NCBI RefSeq assembly: GCF_963678635.1
Contig: NC_087064.1
Location: 18,402,509 to 18,466,508, forward strand
Reading direction: 5' to 3'
Source of the DNA: Symsagittifera roscoffensis
Lineage: Eukaryota; Xenacoelomorpha; Acoela; Convolutidae
DNA length: 64,000 nt
In this document: piece after piece, positions 23,534 to 34,942 of the stretch
Numbering within the stretch: position 1 is the first letter of the stretch
Layout of the letters: each line of letters opens with the position of its first letter
Notes under the pieces: generated by a model
Database searches by the model: none
What the model was told of the DNA's origin: nothing
What the model saw: the letters and a program-made list of their open reading frames with translations, nothing else
Made by a program: the position numbers and the translations under genes

Positions 23534-25200
23534 TCAGCAGTTATTCAGACTCTGAAAATTTTCAGTATAAAATATCAGCAGATTCGTAAGCGCATCCGAA
23601 GGATTCATACATTTTTCATTTGTATTGACGACTGTTTGTTCACTTATCTGACATTTCGCACGCCATGAGTCACTTTTTGGACTGTATTTCCAAACCACAG
23701 GCATTGAGTTGACAGTCGCTCCCATCTCATTCGTGAAAATGTCAAAATGAAAAGTTAATTGGTAATTTATAACCCGATGATTAGTATAAACAGACGCAGA
23801 AGAAGATGGCTTTTCGATCAGAATTTTGTCACACTTTTGATCGTTGCTGTCTTCATCATCATCATCACTCAAAACGAAAACAACCCGAATATCGTCAGAA
23901 GACTCCGAGGCTCTCGAGGAATGATTTTTACTGTCATCTTTTGCTTTGCTGCCATCATTTCCACTTTTTAGAGTTGATTTGATACCAAACTCAATTTTGA
24001 GAAGACTTCCATCTAAATCTTGTAAATTAATTGATTCAAAGTCGATATTGTTGGCTGACTTCAGTTTTTCAAGACATTTGAAACAAGATTCTATCAAAAT
24101 GTTTTCTATTATATTTCCACAACTGTGAGAGGCAAATGACACTGGAAAAGATTTAGAATCGAGTAAAATGTTGCACAGTTCTTTAGCTCTCTTTTTAACA
24201 GCATTCATTCCAATTCCAGGTTCTAATGATGCTGGTTGAGGTGCGTGGTCAGTTTTTTTTTGTTTCGAGTCCGTTTGGCATATTTTCACTGGATCTTTTC
24301 CGGAAAAACCTTCCGGGTATTTTAATAATTTGCCTCCCTGTGAGCTGCTTTCAAGATGAATTGGATCGATTTGATTTTGACTTGACATACTGCTGTCATT
24401 TCTTGATACAGTCGTTTGGTCAGTGACGCTTGTTCGCTGTAACCATCCAGTTCGCGCTCTAGATTCTCGCAAACGCGAAGCAATCGAGTCGTTCTTAAAA
24501 TCAGTATCACCTCGGTCATCTTTAAGCTTTTTGGAATCGTTCTTAAGCACTGGTTCATTCTCAGATTGCAACATGGTCTCGTTTCCTGTCTCAGATAAGT
24601 GCACTTTGCCGTAGTTGGAAGTTATCGCCTTTTTATGCTCGAGCTTCTTATTCGAACTTTCAAGAGCTGAACCAACTATCGCGTTTGCGCAGGTAGGGTC
24701 AAAACTTTCTTGAAAAGATGTCGCTTTAGGGGGATTAATTTTTGTCCATTTCGAATTCCCATCATCTTTTAGCTTCTCCTCTCCAGTTGATAATTTATCT
24801 TTAAACATTTTATCAATAAATGTATTTAATTTCGAGTTTTTTACACGGCACGTGTTTGAATCAAGTTTTTTGGATAAATTTGAGCTAGTAAAGTCAAGTT
24901 TTTCTGTCGCTTTTGAACCAGCTGCGGTCTTTCTTTCGTCTGAGATTTTACCTTGAGACGTTTTCAAACTGGGAAATCGGATTAACCTTTCAGTATCCTC
25001 GGTTCCACTAGAACCAGTTTGCGTGTCAGTAACTTCTACTTTTCTGTACTCGTCTGGATTCGCAGTAATTGATGGATTCTCCGCTTCTAGAGCTGTCCGA
25101 TCAAAATGTTCCGATTGCAATTTCGCGACTGAGTTAACTTGCATCGTGAATCTTGTTTGTATTTTCGGTAACTTGGCCGCACTATCAGCTTCCAATTCGT
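23534..25200 (-). CDS. paralog A exon 3 (linker and C-terminal dsRBD-like repeat)
   Basis: The acceptor proposed (GCCGGATATAG before 25200) is pyrimidine-poor but is the one that restores frame from exon 2; another AG lies 23 bases upstream. The frame is open for 555 codons to TGA at 23534-23536. The linker is Ser/Lys/Asp-rich. The C-terminus holds [12 protein letters not shown] and [17 protein letters not shown]. Confidence 0.75.
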
Positions 25201-27895
25201 CTATATCCGGCGCATTGATTAGAGTGTTCGCCTTTGTCAGACACGATCATTTGAACTTAAGCTGATAAGTGTATAAATATAAATTTTAAAATGTATTTCG
25301 CTAGCCAGTTGTATTCTAGCAAAAAAAACTTTCTTCGACTTTTTGCAAAAAACTTTGGTTTTCGATGTTCGTTAAATCCCATTTTCGACTTCTCAAATGT
25401 TTGATTGAAAACACACTAGTCTGAAAAAATTTGAAAATGGGAAATATTCCGTATTTTAAATTATATTCAATCAAATGCTCGTCACTGTTCACTGGCCTTT
25501 GTGATGTGTAGAGTGGAAACGTAGCACCTCAATAGACAAGCGGCCAGCTCATAGTCCCCGAAAAAGAGGTAGAGGAACTTGGCTATACATGCTTCATACG
25601 CCAATACTGCACGAGAAGCTGAAACAAAAAGTCCTGAACTTTTAAGTTGGCCGAAACAATCCAAAGATAATCTACACAGAGGCAAAGCTGAGCTTCGCAC
25701 CACTTGCATCTCATCGGCCAGCTTAAACATACTGATAAAACCAAAAAATATATATTTTTAAAACTTTCAAAACGAACGGTAATTTTCATGAAACACTATT
25801 ACCGGTAGAAATAGGAAAATTTTCCCAGGTTTGCCACTAAATGGGCGGAATCAGTCGTTTTGACTATTTGATTGTGAAAAAAAACTTCGAAAAAATGTTA
25901 ACAATAAAAAACGATTTTCTTAAAAATGCCAAATTCAACATGGCTAGCCGGTTACTGTGCAATTAGCACCAAAAATTCTGACCATAGTCCTAAAAAATAC
26001 AAACAAAGTTTATTTAAATTAGTGTCGCTTTTTCTGCGTAGGTGTGAAAAAGATCTGAGCCAAAAAACTAAGGCATATTCGACCGTCATACTAATATAGG
26101 CCCATTTGAAGGCAGTTTTTATAGAAAAATTTGGTGAATTTTTTTCAAAATTTTATTCCCAAAATGGCGCTAAAAAACTCCAAAAACTAACTTTACTTGA
26201 AAAAACTTTTTTCAGGGCTTAAATTAGGCATACATAAAAAATCCATTGTAAGCCTGCATGCTCGCCATATTAGCTCGAAATTAGACCAAAAATCAAAAAC
26301 TTCTTCCAGGCTTTTCTCAACACTGCAAAAAAATTTCAAATTTTTTTAATGTTGCTCGAATCACGACTGATAGGGCTTTAGTATGATACATCACTCGACC
26401 AATTCCGAAGATTATTTGTGGTACCTGATTTTACCTGAAAAACAATAAGTTGAAAAAAAAGAGAAAAAATTATAACACACCCGAATACAAAGTTCCTCCC
26501 CACATTCAATAGTCGGAACAATAAAAACTTGCCAAATTAAGAAGCAGATTAGACTACAAACAGTTCACATTCAAGAGGTTCTAATTTTGTGACGTTTGCC
26601 GCGTAGAAGAATCACACAAAACTGCATTAATTACAAACCAAAAATTAAAAAAATATATATGAGGCAGAACTTGATCGTGTTCGCCACAGAAACCATGGTT
26701 TTCAATATCCGGAAACAATTTCGAAGGAATGAATTTGAGTTTCTCTAATGGAACTAACAGAAAAACGACTAAAAATATCGACTCAGAAAAATGAAAAAAA
26801 AAACGATAGAAAAGAAAAAGTACAACAATAAAAAAAGTCTCATTATTGCAAAAATGTTTCAATATTGATTTAATGGATTGTTGATTTAATTAATTTGATG
26901 AAAAAATGGATTTAATGCAGCCATATTCAAAAATAGAACAATGATGTAAAACAAAACAAAAAAAAATAAGATTTGAAGCGAATGTTTCGAAAGTTTTGTT
27001 TTGAACCCTATTTTGTTAAGTCCGTTATATATAAAACTTTGAACAATATATCCAGCTGCATGAAGGGTAAATGCAAGATAGTTTAATTTGAAAAGGAAAC
27101 AAACAATTTCTGATATAACTAGATGAAACAAACCTCAATTTTTATTTTTAAAAAAATATGTCTTGAGCGTTAATAATTAAAAATTAATTTCTCAAGATTA
27201 TACGTTTCCTGAGCAAGGCCGCATGAAAGTTGAAAGTTATATCAAGGCGAAAAGTTTTTTCACCGGATAGCAAGATATAGCAAGGTAGCAAACGGAAAAT
27301 GAAAAGAAAGCCGCAAAGTTGAAAAACTTGAAAAAAAATGTCGAGAAAGACTACCACAATTATCATAAATTTGTTTTGCTCAGCATAAGTTAATTTTGAG
27401 GAAAACAGGTTATTCGACACAACTGATTTTGTTAAACTAGCATTTAAAGTTTACACTGCGGCTGGTCAGCCGAAAAACTTGAGCAGACACCCGTTAGTCC
27501 AAAAACACCAATTAGTAAAAAAAAAAACACCAATTAGCTCAAAAAATCTAAAAAGTTTGAGCAATCAAACATTTTAAAACTCTAAGTTCTGAGTCCCATG
27601 AAATAAACGCACACCCTCATACACATACACTGGCACCCACAGAGAAGCACACTCACACTCACGCACGCACGCACACACACACATACAAACACACATCCCC
27701 CCACACACACCCACCCACCCAAACACAAACAAACACCCACACACACACACGCACACACACACACACACCCATCTTCACACACACACACACACACCCTCAC
27801 CCACATTAACACCCACCCGCACACATCCACACACAGAAACACACACACACACAAACACCCAAACACGCGCACACACACACACAAATACCCCCCCC

Positions 27896-27928
<33 letters not shown>

Positions 27929-29196
27929 ACACATATATATGAGACACTTTTGGCATCAAACGAAGCAAAAGGAGTCTACCAAGCCGATATATTATGAGCC
28001 GGAAAAACTTTTACTCTAAAAAGGCAAAAATAAGTGATAGAAATTAAAACCGAAAAAGAATGAATCGGAAAATTTGCCACCAATTTAAAACATAGTAAAA
28101 AATGTATTTCAAAAGTAATCAAACTCAAATCATGACACACACACCTCCCCCCACACACAGACACACACACTCACTCACACACACAAATACCCACCAACAC
28201 ACACACACACAAACACAACCACACACACACAACCACGCTCCTATCCACACACACCCACATAAACACACACAAACACGCTCACGTAAGCAAACATCCACAC
28301 ACACACACACCCATACCCACATAAACACACACACCCACACACTCGCCCACCCAAACAAACATCCACACACATACACACACCCCTACACACACCCACACAT
28401 ATATATGAAACACTTTTGTCATCGAACGACGCAAAAGGAGTCGACCAATCCATATATAAGGGATAAAAACGAAAACCAAAATAGACAGAATCGAAAAATT
28501 TACCACCAACTAAAATTAAGGTAGTAGAAAGTGTATTTAAAATTGAGTCAAGTTCAAAACATAATTTATGTTGATGAAACCACGCAGTTGACCAAATTAC
28601 TTAAGATATTTTGTTAAATAAGTTTTTTGGCCTTGAAAACTTTCCATGTTCTCATTTGATAACGCTTGCTAATCTTAAAAGCAATAATTTTTCCTTTCGA
28701 CGCAAAAATCTAAGAATTATTGTTTTATTTTGAAACCAGAAATTAGTCTCTTTATTTCGCGCCATTTGCACCTTTGTTATTGGAGAGAGCAGTTTGCCTT
28801 CATTTTCTAAATGAATTTGAAGTGAAGTATGGCAGAAATCGCAAGTCAGACGGCTAAAAAAAAACACACAGAAACACACACACACCAACACCCAAACACG
28901 CGCACACACACACATAAATACCCCCCCACACACACACACCCACACATATATATGAGACACTTTTGGCATCAAACGAAGCAAAAGGAGTCTACCAAGCCGA
29001 TATATTATGAGCCGGAAAAACTTTTACTCTAAAAAGGCAAAAATAAGTGATAGAAATGAAAACCGAAAGGGAATGAATCGGAAAATTTACCACCAATTAA
29101 AAACAAAGAAAAAAATGTACTTCAAAAGTAGTCAAACTCAAATCATAACACACCTACCCCCATACACCGACACACACACTCACTCACACACACAAA

Positions 29197-29234
<38 letters not shown>

Positions 29235-32200
29235 ACCACACACCCACAACCACGCCCCTACCCACACACACCCACATAAACACACACAAACACGCCCACC
29301 CAAACAAACATCCACACACACACACACACCCGTACCCACATAAACACACACACACACCCACACACGCCCACGCAAACAAACATCCACACACATACACACA
29401 ACCCTACACCACCCACACATATATATGAAACACTTTTGTCATCGAACGACGCGAAAGGAGTCGACAAAGCCATATATAAGGGATAAAAACGAAAACCAAA
29501 ATAGGCAGAATCGGAAAATTTACCACCAACTAAAATTAATGTAGTAGAAAATGTATTTAAAATGGAGTCAAACTCAAAGCATAATTTTTGTTGATGAAAC
29601 CACGGAGTTAACCAAATTACTCAAGATACTTTGTTAAATAAGTTTTTTGGCCTTGAAAACTTTCCATGTTCTCATTTGATAACGCTTGCTAATCTAAAAA
29701 GTAATAATTTTTCCTTTCGACGCAAAAATCTAAGAATTATTGTTTTATTTTGAAACAAGAAATTAGTCTCTCTATTTCGCGCCATTTGCACCTTTGTTAT
29801 TGGAGAGAGCAGTTTGCCTTCATTTGCTAAATGAATTTGTAGTCAAGTATGGCAGAAATCGCAAGTCAGACGGCAAAAACAAACAAACAGAAACACACAC
29901 ACATACACACCAACACCCAAACACGCACACACACATAAATACCCCCCCCCCCAACACACACACACACACACGCCCACACATATATATGAGACAATTTTGG
30001 CATCAAACGAAGCAAAAGGAGTCTACCAAGCCGATATATTATAAGCCGGAGAAACTTTTACTTTAAAAAGGCAAAAGTAAGTGATAGAAATGAAAACCGA
30101 AAGGGAATGAATCGGAAAATTTGCCACCAATTTAAAACATAGTAAGAAATGTATTTCAAAAGTAATCAAACTCAAATCATGACACACACACCTCCCCCCA
30201 CACACAGACACACACACTCACTCACACACACACAAATACCCACCAACACACACACACACACACACACAAACACAACCACACACACACAACCACGCCCCTA
30301 CCCACACAAACCCACATAAACACACACAAACACGCTCACGTAAACAAACATCCACACACACACACACCCATACCCACATAAACACACACACCCACACACA
30401 CGCCCACCCAAACAAACATCCACACACATACACACACCCCTACACACACCCACACATTTATATGAAACACTTTTGTCATCGAACGACGCAAAAGGAGTCA
30501 ACCAATCCATATATAAGGGATAAAAACGAAAACCAAAATAGACAGAATCGAAAAAATTACCACCAACTAAAATTAAGGTAGTAGAAAGTGTATTATTAAT
30601 TGAGTCAAGCTCAAAACATAATTTTTGTTGATGAAACCACGGAGTTGACCAAATTACTCAAGATATTTTGTTAAATAAGTTTTTTGGCCTTGAAAACTTT
30701 CCATGTTCTCATTTGATAACGCTTGCTAATCTTAAAAGCAATAATTTTTCCTTTCGACGCAAAAATCTAAGAATTATTGTTTTATTTTGAAACCAGAAAT
30801 TAGTCTCTTTATTTCGCGCCATTTGCACCTTTGTGATTGAAGAGAGCAGTTTGCCTTCATTTGCTAAATGAATTTGAAGTGAAGTATGGCAGAAATCGCA
30901 AGTCAGACGGCAAAAACAAACTTCAGAGTGAGCAATTTTTTTTGAAATCAAAAAGAAAATCACACTACTTAAAAAAAAACAGCAACAAATTCTTCCAGCA
31001 CCTCATTTCAACTAACCGTACGCTATTGCACAAACTTTAGGAACTGCGTAAACTGCTTCGATTCCGTGAGCAAATATTCTATTTTCAGACCGACGAGCTC
31101 CCATCGGCACTGATTTGAACAACTCAACCTTGTGGAATTTAACCTCATGTTCTTTGAGTTTCTCTAGGGCTTTCGAGGGTCGCCCGCAGTTACGGAGTTT
31201 CAATCGTTTATTTTCATCCAGTGTAGCTTTTGATGAAACTTTGGAAATATCGCCAACTCCGTAAACCAGAAACTCATCCGCTGTCAAGGAAATAGACTCT
31301 TCGTAGTTGTTCAGAACACTTTGCTCTAAAGCAAGAAACACTTGATCAGTCTTAAAGCAAATTTATGAGCTCGACAAATACAATCTACATAATCAAGATT
31401 TTTTATTAAAAACTCTCAATAACTGGTCAAAACTGTATATAAAGTGAATCCCATATCTCTACCTTGTATTGGTATGTCAACGGCTGGAATAAAAACTTTT
31501 AGTTTTTCTTCTGTTTTGTCACTTTGAGGAAGTGGAATCGATCCGTGATCAGATTTTTCATCTCGCATTTCTGCTTTTGGTGTTTTTACTTCACCCGTTA
31601 CTGCGACATTTCTTTCTTTGATATCGTCTTTTTCATGTAATACAGAAACGACACGATTTGAACTTTGATCGGATTTTTGGCGTGTCTCTTTTAATCGCTC
31701 TCGGTGTAATCTTTGTCTTTCCGACTCTTTCTCTTTTGTTTCTCGATGTCGAACACGACTGTTAGATGATTCATTCGACGATTTTAGTCTATCCGAATAA
31801 CGTTGACTAACGGATATTTTACATTTATAGGCAGACTTTTGATTGCATTCCAATTTGTTTTCGTCCCTCATTTTACTGGACGACTCTTTCCGCATTTTTG
31901 CTTCAGGGCCTTCAGAAATTGATTCATTCGATTCAGCTGCCAGATAATGTTCCGATGAAGTTCGAGCCAAACTGTCGCTATGATTCTTATGATTGCCAAC
32001 ATTTAATTTAGATGCATCTGGCATTTTGAACGAGTCTTTATTGTTGTAAAATACAGGGCAAGGATTTCTCGACCACGGCTGAGCGTTGCCTATTTTGTCT
32101 CCGGGACATTCGGATGTCACAATTTTTGGTGACAAGGACACCTTATTATGTGTATTTTGTAGGTTCGACTGCCGCATACAATTATGATCCGTAGCAGCTT

Positions 32201-32911
32201 CTAAAAGTGTCCCAAACCCCTGTACTTTAGTCTGCGGCTCATTTACTTGAGTTCGATCAATCTTTTCGGCATCTTGCCGAAATAATATTCTTGCTGGTTG
32301 AACATTTCCCGATAATTTTAATTTTTTATGTGAAGCATTAGCACTATTTGTACGGTATTCGAGATTTTGCTTTGTTTTATCGTCTGAAAGTGGCCAGAAA
32401 GTTGAGCGACTATTTGAGGGCGATCTTACACTTTCGCGAGTTTGCAGTTTTGTTTCTTTGCTTGAAATATCAGACGGCGCAGGAACGTACTTGCTTCTGT
32501 GTCTATTTGCATGACGTTTCTCCCTTATACTGATATAAATGTTTCTGGGGTGCCGACTTTGATCCAGGTACTCAGAACCTCTTTTTCGATGGACTATATT
32601 TGGTTCTGAATATCTTTGGTTTTGTTTAGATTTAATATGATAACTTTTACGTTCACTGTTGACTTTTGCTTTTGTTCTCTGTTTTCTATGGTCGGATCTT
32701 CTTCTAATAGAAGGCGTTCCAAGAAAATCATCATCATACTTCCCAGTCTCACATCCAAACATTGAGTGATTTTTGCGCGCATTTAGTCTCCAATTTTGAG
32801 ATGATTCGTATTTTCCGTCAAAACGCTCCATTTCTGTATCACTGTTGGGACATTTCTTGATTTTAATCTCCAACGTACACTCATATCCTAACTATACTCT
32901 CATTATTGTAC
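23534..32911 (-). CDS. paralog A: basic/disordered N-terminus plus dsRBD-like modules, three exons, about 1,114 aa
   Basis: Exons on the minus strand: 32911-31463 (first in-frame ATG at 32831), 31325-31017, 25200-23534 (TGA). Coding bases sum to 3,345, a multiple of three, and the joins are phase 1 like those of paralog B. Residues 1-456 are a highly charged, Arg/Lys/Ser-rich disordered region with several possible nuclear localisation clusters ([34 protein letters not shown]). Exon 2 is a first-half module ending VCAIAY, equivalent to IAYG/IAFG in B. Exon 3 starts with a short helix ([13 protein letters not shown]) completing it, then a long disordered linker. That linker holds [12 protein letters not shown], a SUMO-interaction-like motif, and the exon ends in a C-terminal segment with [14 protein letters not shown] that aligns with VTYKYNSKHGKWRA of B. 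No enzymatic domain is seen. RNA binding in the nucleus is inferred from fold and composition only. Intron 2 is 5.8 kb. Confidence 0.65.
25674..25712 (+). repeat. GC-rich hairpin repeat
   Basis: ACACAGAGGCAAAGCTGAGC then TTCGCACCACTTGC, a near-consensus copy of the dispersed hairpin family, in an intron of paralog A. Confidence 0.75.
25935..26530 (+). repeat. dispersed AT-rich repeat, copy 1
   Basis: Shares with 55,510-55,950 the ordered words TAGCCGGTTACTGTGCAA, TTCCCAAAATG, ACTAACTTTAC, TTAGACCAAA, ATTTGTGGTACCTGATTTT and CCCGAATACAAAGTTCCT. Non-coding; class unknown. It lies in intron 2 of paralog A. Confidence 0.8.
27600..30917. repeat. threefold tandem duplication of a 1-kb unit rich in (CA)n arrays
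   Basis: The word GAGACA(C/A)TTTTGGCATCAAACG recurs at 27,941, 28,954 and 29,988, periods of 1,013 and 1,034. Each unit holds a CA array, the block after that word, a second CA array, a diverged version of the block (GAAACACTTTTGTCATCGAACG at about 28,407, 29,425, 30,465), and a unique-looking 300-bp tail with AACGCTTGCTAATCT. The unit is therefore itself an older duplication. Long apparent Cys/Val-rich or His/Thr-rich frames here are translations of the CA repeats and are not genes. All of it lies in intron 2 of paralog A. Confidence 0.95.
31017..31325 (-). CDS. paralog A exon 2 (first half of a dsRBD-like module)
   Basis: Acceptor TTCTTGCTTTAG, donor TACG|GTTAGT; 309 bases, phase 1 to phase 1. 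It begins with [19 protein letters not shown], and [18 protein letters not shown] near its end matches the strand pair of paralog B exons 3 and 1. Confidence 0.7.
31463..32911 (-). CDS. paralog A exon 1 (charged disordered N-terminus)
   Basis: Preceded by a strong acceptor (a run of T then CAG, ending at 32912), so a non-coding 5' exon or spliced leader is implied. A mini-ORF (ATG AGA GTA then stop) lies near the 5' edge. The first ATG in the long frame is at 32829-32831. Donor ACAAG|GTAGAG after 31463, phase 1. Confidence 0.65.
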
Positions 32912-32999
32912 CTGAAAAAAAAAACAATTGAAATTGCTAGCAATTGATACTGCCTTTATTTGAGACAAAATTTGGAATACTACCATCTATTTAAGATAA

Positions 33000-33885
33000 T
33001 ATTTGGCAATAGGAAAGGCAAAAAAGCCTTGAAAACTTTTGCTAAGTGGCGTAAACGAACCGCCGACCTGGAGATTAGGCGTCTCGCGCACTCACAACTG
33101 CTCTATGGTAATTTGAAAATACACAAACACTTGCCAACAAAAAAGCCGTTAGAACTTTGCTTAAAATCCTGCATCCAAACAACCTGCGTATCCTACAGGA
33201 ACAATTAGCAATAAAAAAGGCCCTGTCCGTTGTTTGCTATAAACTAAGATCAAAATGAAAGAATAAATTGGAAATAGCAAAAAAATGAATGCCAAAGTTT
33301 CGAACCATTTCCACAAAAAAGAACTTGCAGAAGACCTGAAAAAACTCTCAGCGCCAGAAAAAATAACAGAGCAATTTCATCAACTTGTCAATATGAAGAT
33401 GATACGCAAATAAAAGAGAGCTGGATCACAGCAAAAAAAATAATAAGACCTATAAGGAAACGAAAAATCACTTATTCTAACTTCCGTCAGAAAGAACCAC
33501 ACTACTGAATCTCGTAACTCGCCACGTATCTTCGCAGACAAAACAGTCAAGACATAAAAGGAAAAAATATTTATGTTATCGTTGAAAAAAACTTTGACAT
33601 TAAAAACAATACGCTATGCCATCAACCTAAATCAACTTTAAATGAAATTTCTCCATCCTAAAACATATTAAACAAAATAAAACTCCAAATTTTAGAGTTA
33701 GAAAACAATTTAAAAACTGGCGTGCATAAAAACCAGGAAACCATGAATTTAACTTACCCTCTGAAAAATGAAGACAAAAAAGTAAGAAAAAAACCCCGGA
33801 AGTAAGTCGACAAAAATTGGGACAATAAAAAAAAGCCAATAAAAAATCTATTTATACATGAACACTTTTCATCTGCTGACCCAGT
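33000..33885 (+). mobile_element. decayed repeat element with ORF traces
   Basis: One frame near 33,130-33,245 reads KKAVRTLLKILHPNN then QEQLAIKKALSVVCYKLRSK, which looks protein-derived. The part around 33,490-33,665 matches 59,080-59,275 at the DNA level (AACCACACT(A/C)CT, TTCGTA or CTCGTA, CAATAC(G/C)CTATGCC). Both are followed by the CAGTATCACTT(C/T) element. It is probably a non-autonomous or dead transposon. Class not determined. Confidence 0.4.
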
Positions 33886-34942
33886 ATCACTTCAGTAGTA
33901 GCGCTAAACCAGCTGTTAAACTACAGCTGTTAAAACCCAATTTGGCTACAAATGGAGATCTTAAAATTGTAGACCCTGTAATTACTAATAAGTCTAGTAG
34001 ACGACTGCAACGCCTTTGCATGTCGCTAGGGAAACTACAAATAAAAGGGTTGCCGTGGTATCGAAAAAAATGCTAGCGCTGACTGCACTGGCAAAGGATA
34101 AAAATGAATGCCGTTCATTGACAATCACTCGAAAAATAGCTTTTTTCTCTATTTAACACATTCAGCACAATTAAAAAGCTTTTCGTCAACAATATTCCCC
34201 GAACAATTTTTCAAGAAACAATTTCAAAGATCATTGTTTCAAAAAGTATACACAGAGGCGAAGCAGAGCTTTGCGCCACTTGCGATACAGAAAGCCACGG
34301 AATAGTGAAAAAATTCCAAAAAAATACAATTCTCAAAAAGTTACATGCTTGTCTCAAAACGAAACTCACTTTGATAAAAACTAGGACAAAACAGCATTTT
34401 CAATAAACAATTTCAAAGATCAGTGTTTTAATCACTTCAGTAGCGCTAGACCAGCTGTTAAACTACAGCTGCTAAGAACAAATTTGGCTACAAATGGAGA
34501 TCTTAAAAGTGGAGACGCCGTAATTACTAATAAGTCTGGTAGACGATTGCAACACCTTTGCATGTCGCAAGGGAAACTACAAATAAAAGGTTGGCCACGG
34601 TATCGAAAAAATTGCTAGCGCTGACGGCACTGGCAAGGGCAAAAATGATTGTCGTTCATTGATAATTACTGGAAAATAGCTTTTTTCTCTGTTTAACACA
34701 ATATTCAGAACAATTAACAAGCGTTTCGTAAACTATATTCCCCGAACAATTTTTCAAGAAACAATTTCAAAGATCATTGTTTCAAAAATTATACACAGAG
34801 GCGAAGCAGAGCTTTGCGCCACTTGCGATACAGAAAGCCACGGAATAGTGAAAAAATGCCAAAAAAAAACAATTCTCAAAAAGTTACATGCTTGTCTCAA
34901 AACGAAACTCACTTTGATAAAAACTAGGACAAAACAGCATTG
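33886..34942 (+). repeat. two-copy tandem duplication, period about 547 bp, each copy carrying a hairpin repeat
   Basis: Copy 1 starts at ATCACTTCAG near 33,886 and copy 2 at 34,431. They align to AACTAGGACAAAACAGCATT in each. Each copy includes the GC-rich hairpin (34,249-34,293 and 34,792-34,836). Copy 1 has 'cttcagtagtagcg' where copy 2 has 'cttcagtagcg', a 3-base slip. A third diverged copy of the left end lies at 59,606-59,770. Confidence 0.95.

Noticed and set aside
23759-25265. Several + strand ORFs of 60-80 aa
   Set aside because: They are antisense to exon 3 of paralog A and show no motifs of their own.
27574-30510. Long Cys/Val-rich and His/Thr-rich ORFs on both strands
   Set aside because: They are translations of CA/TG microsatellites, present in several frames at once, with no start context or domains.
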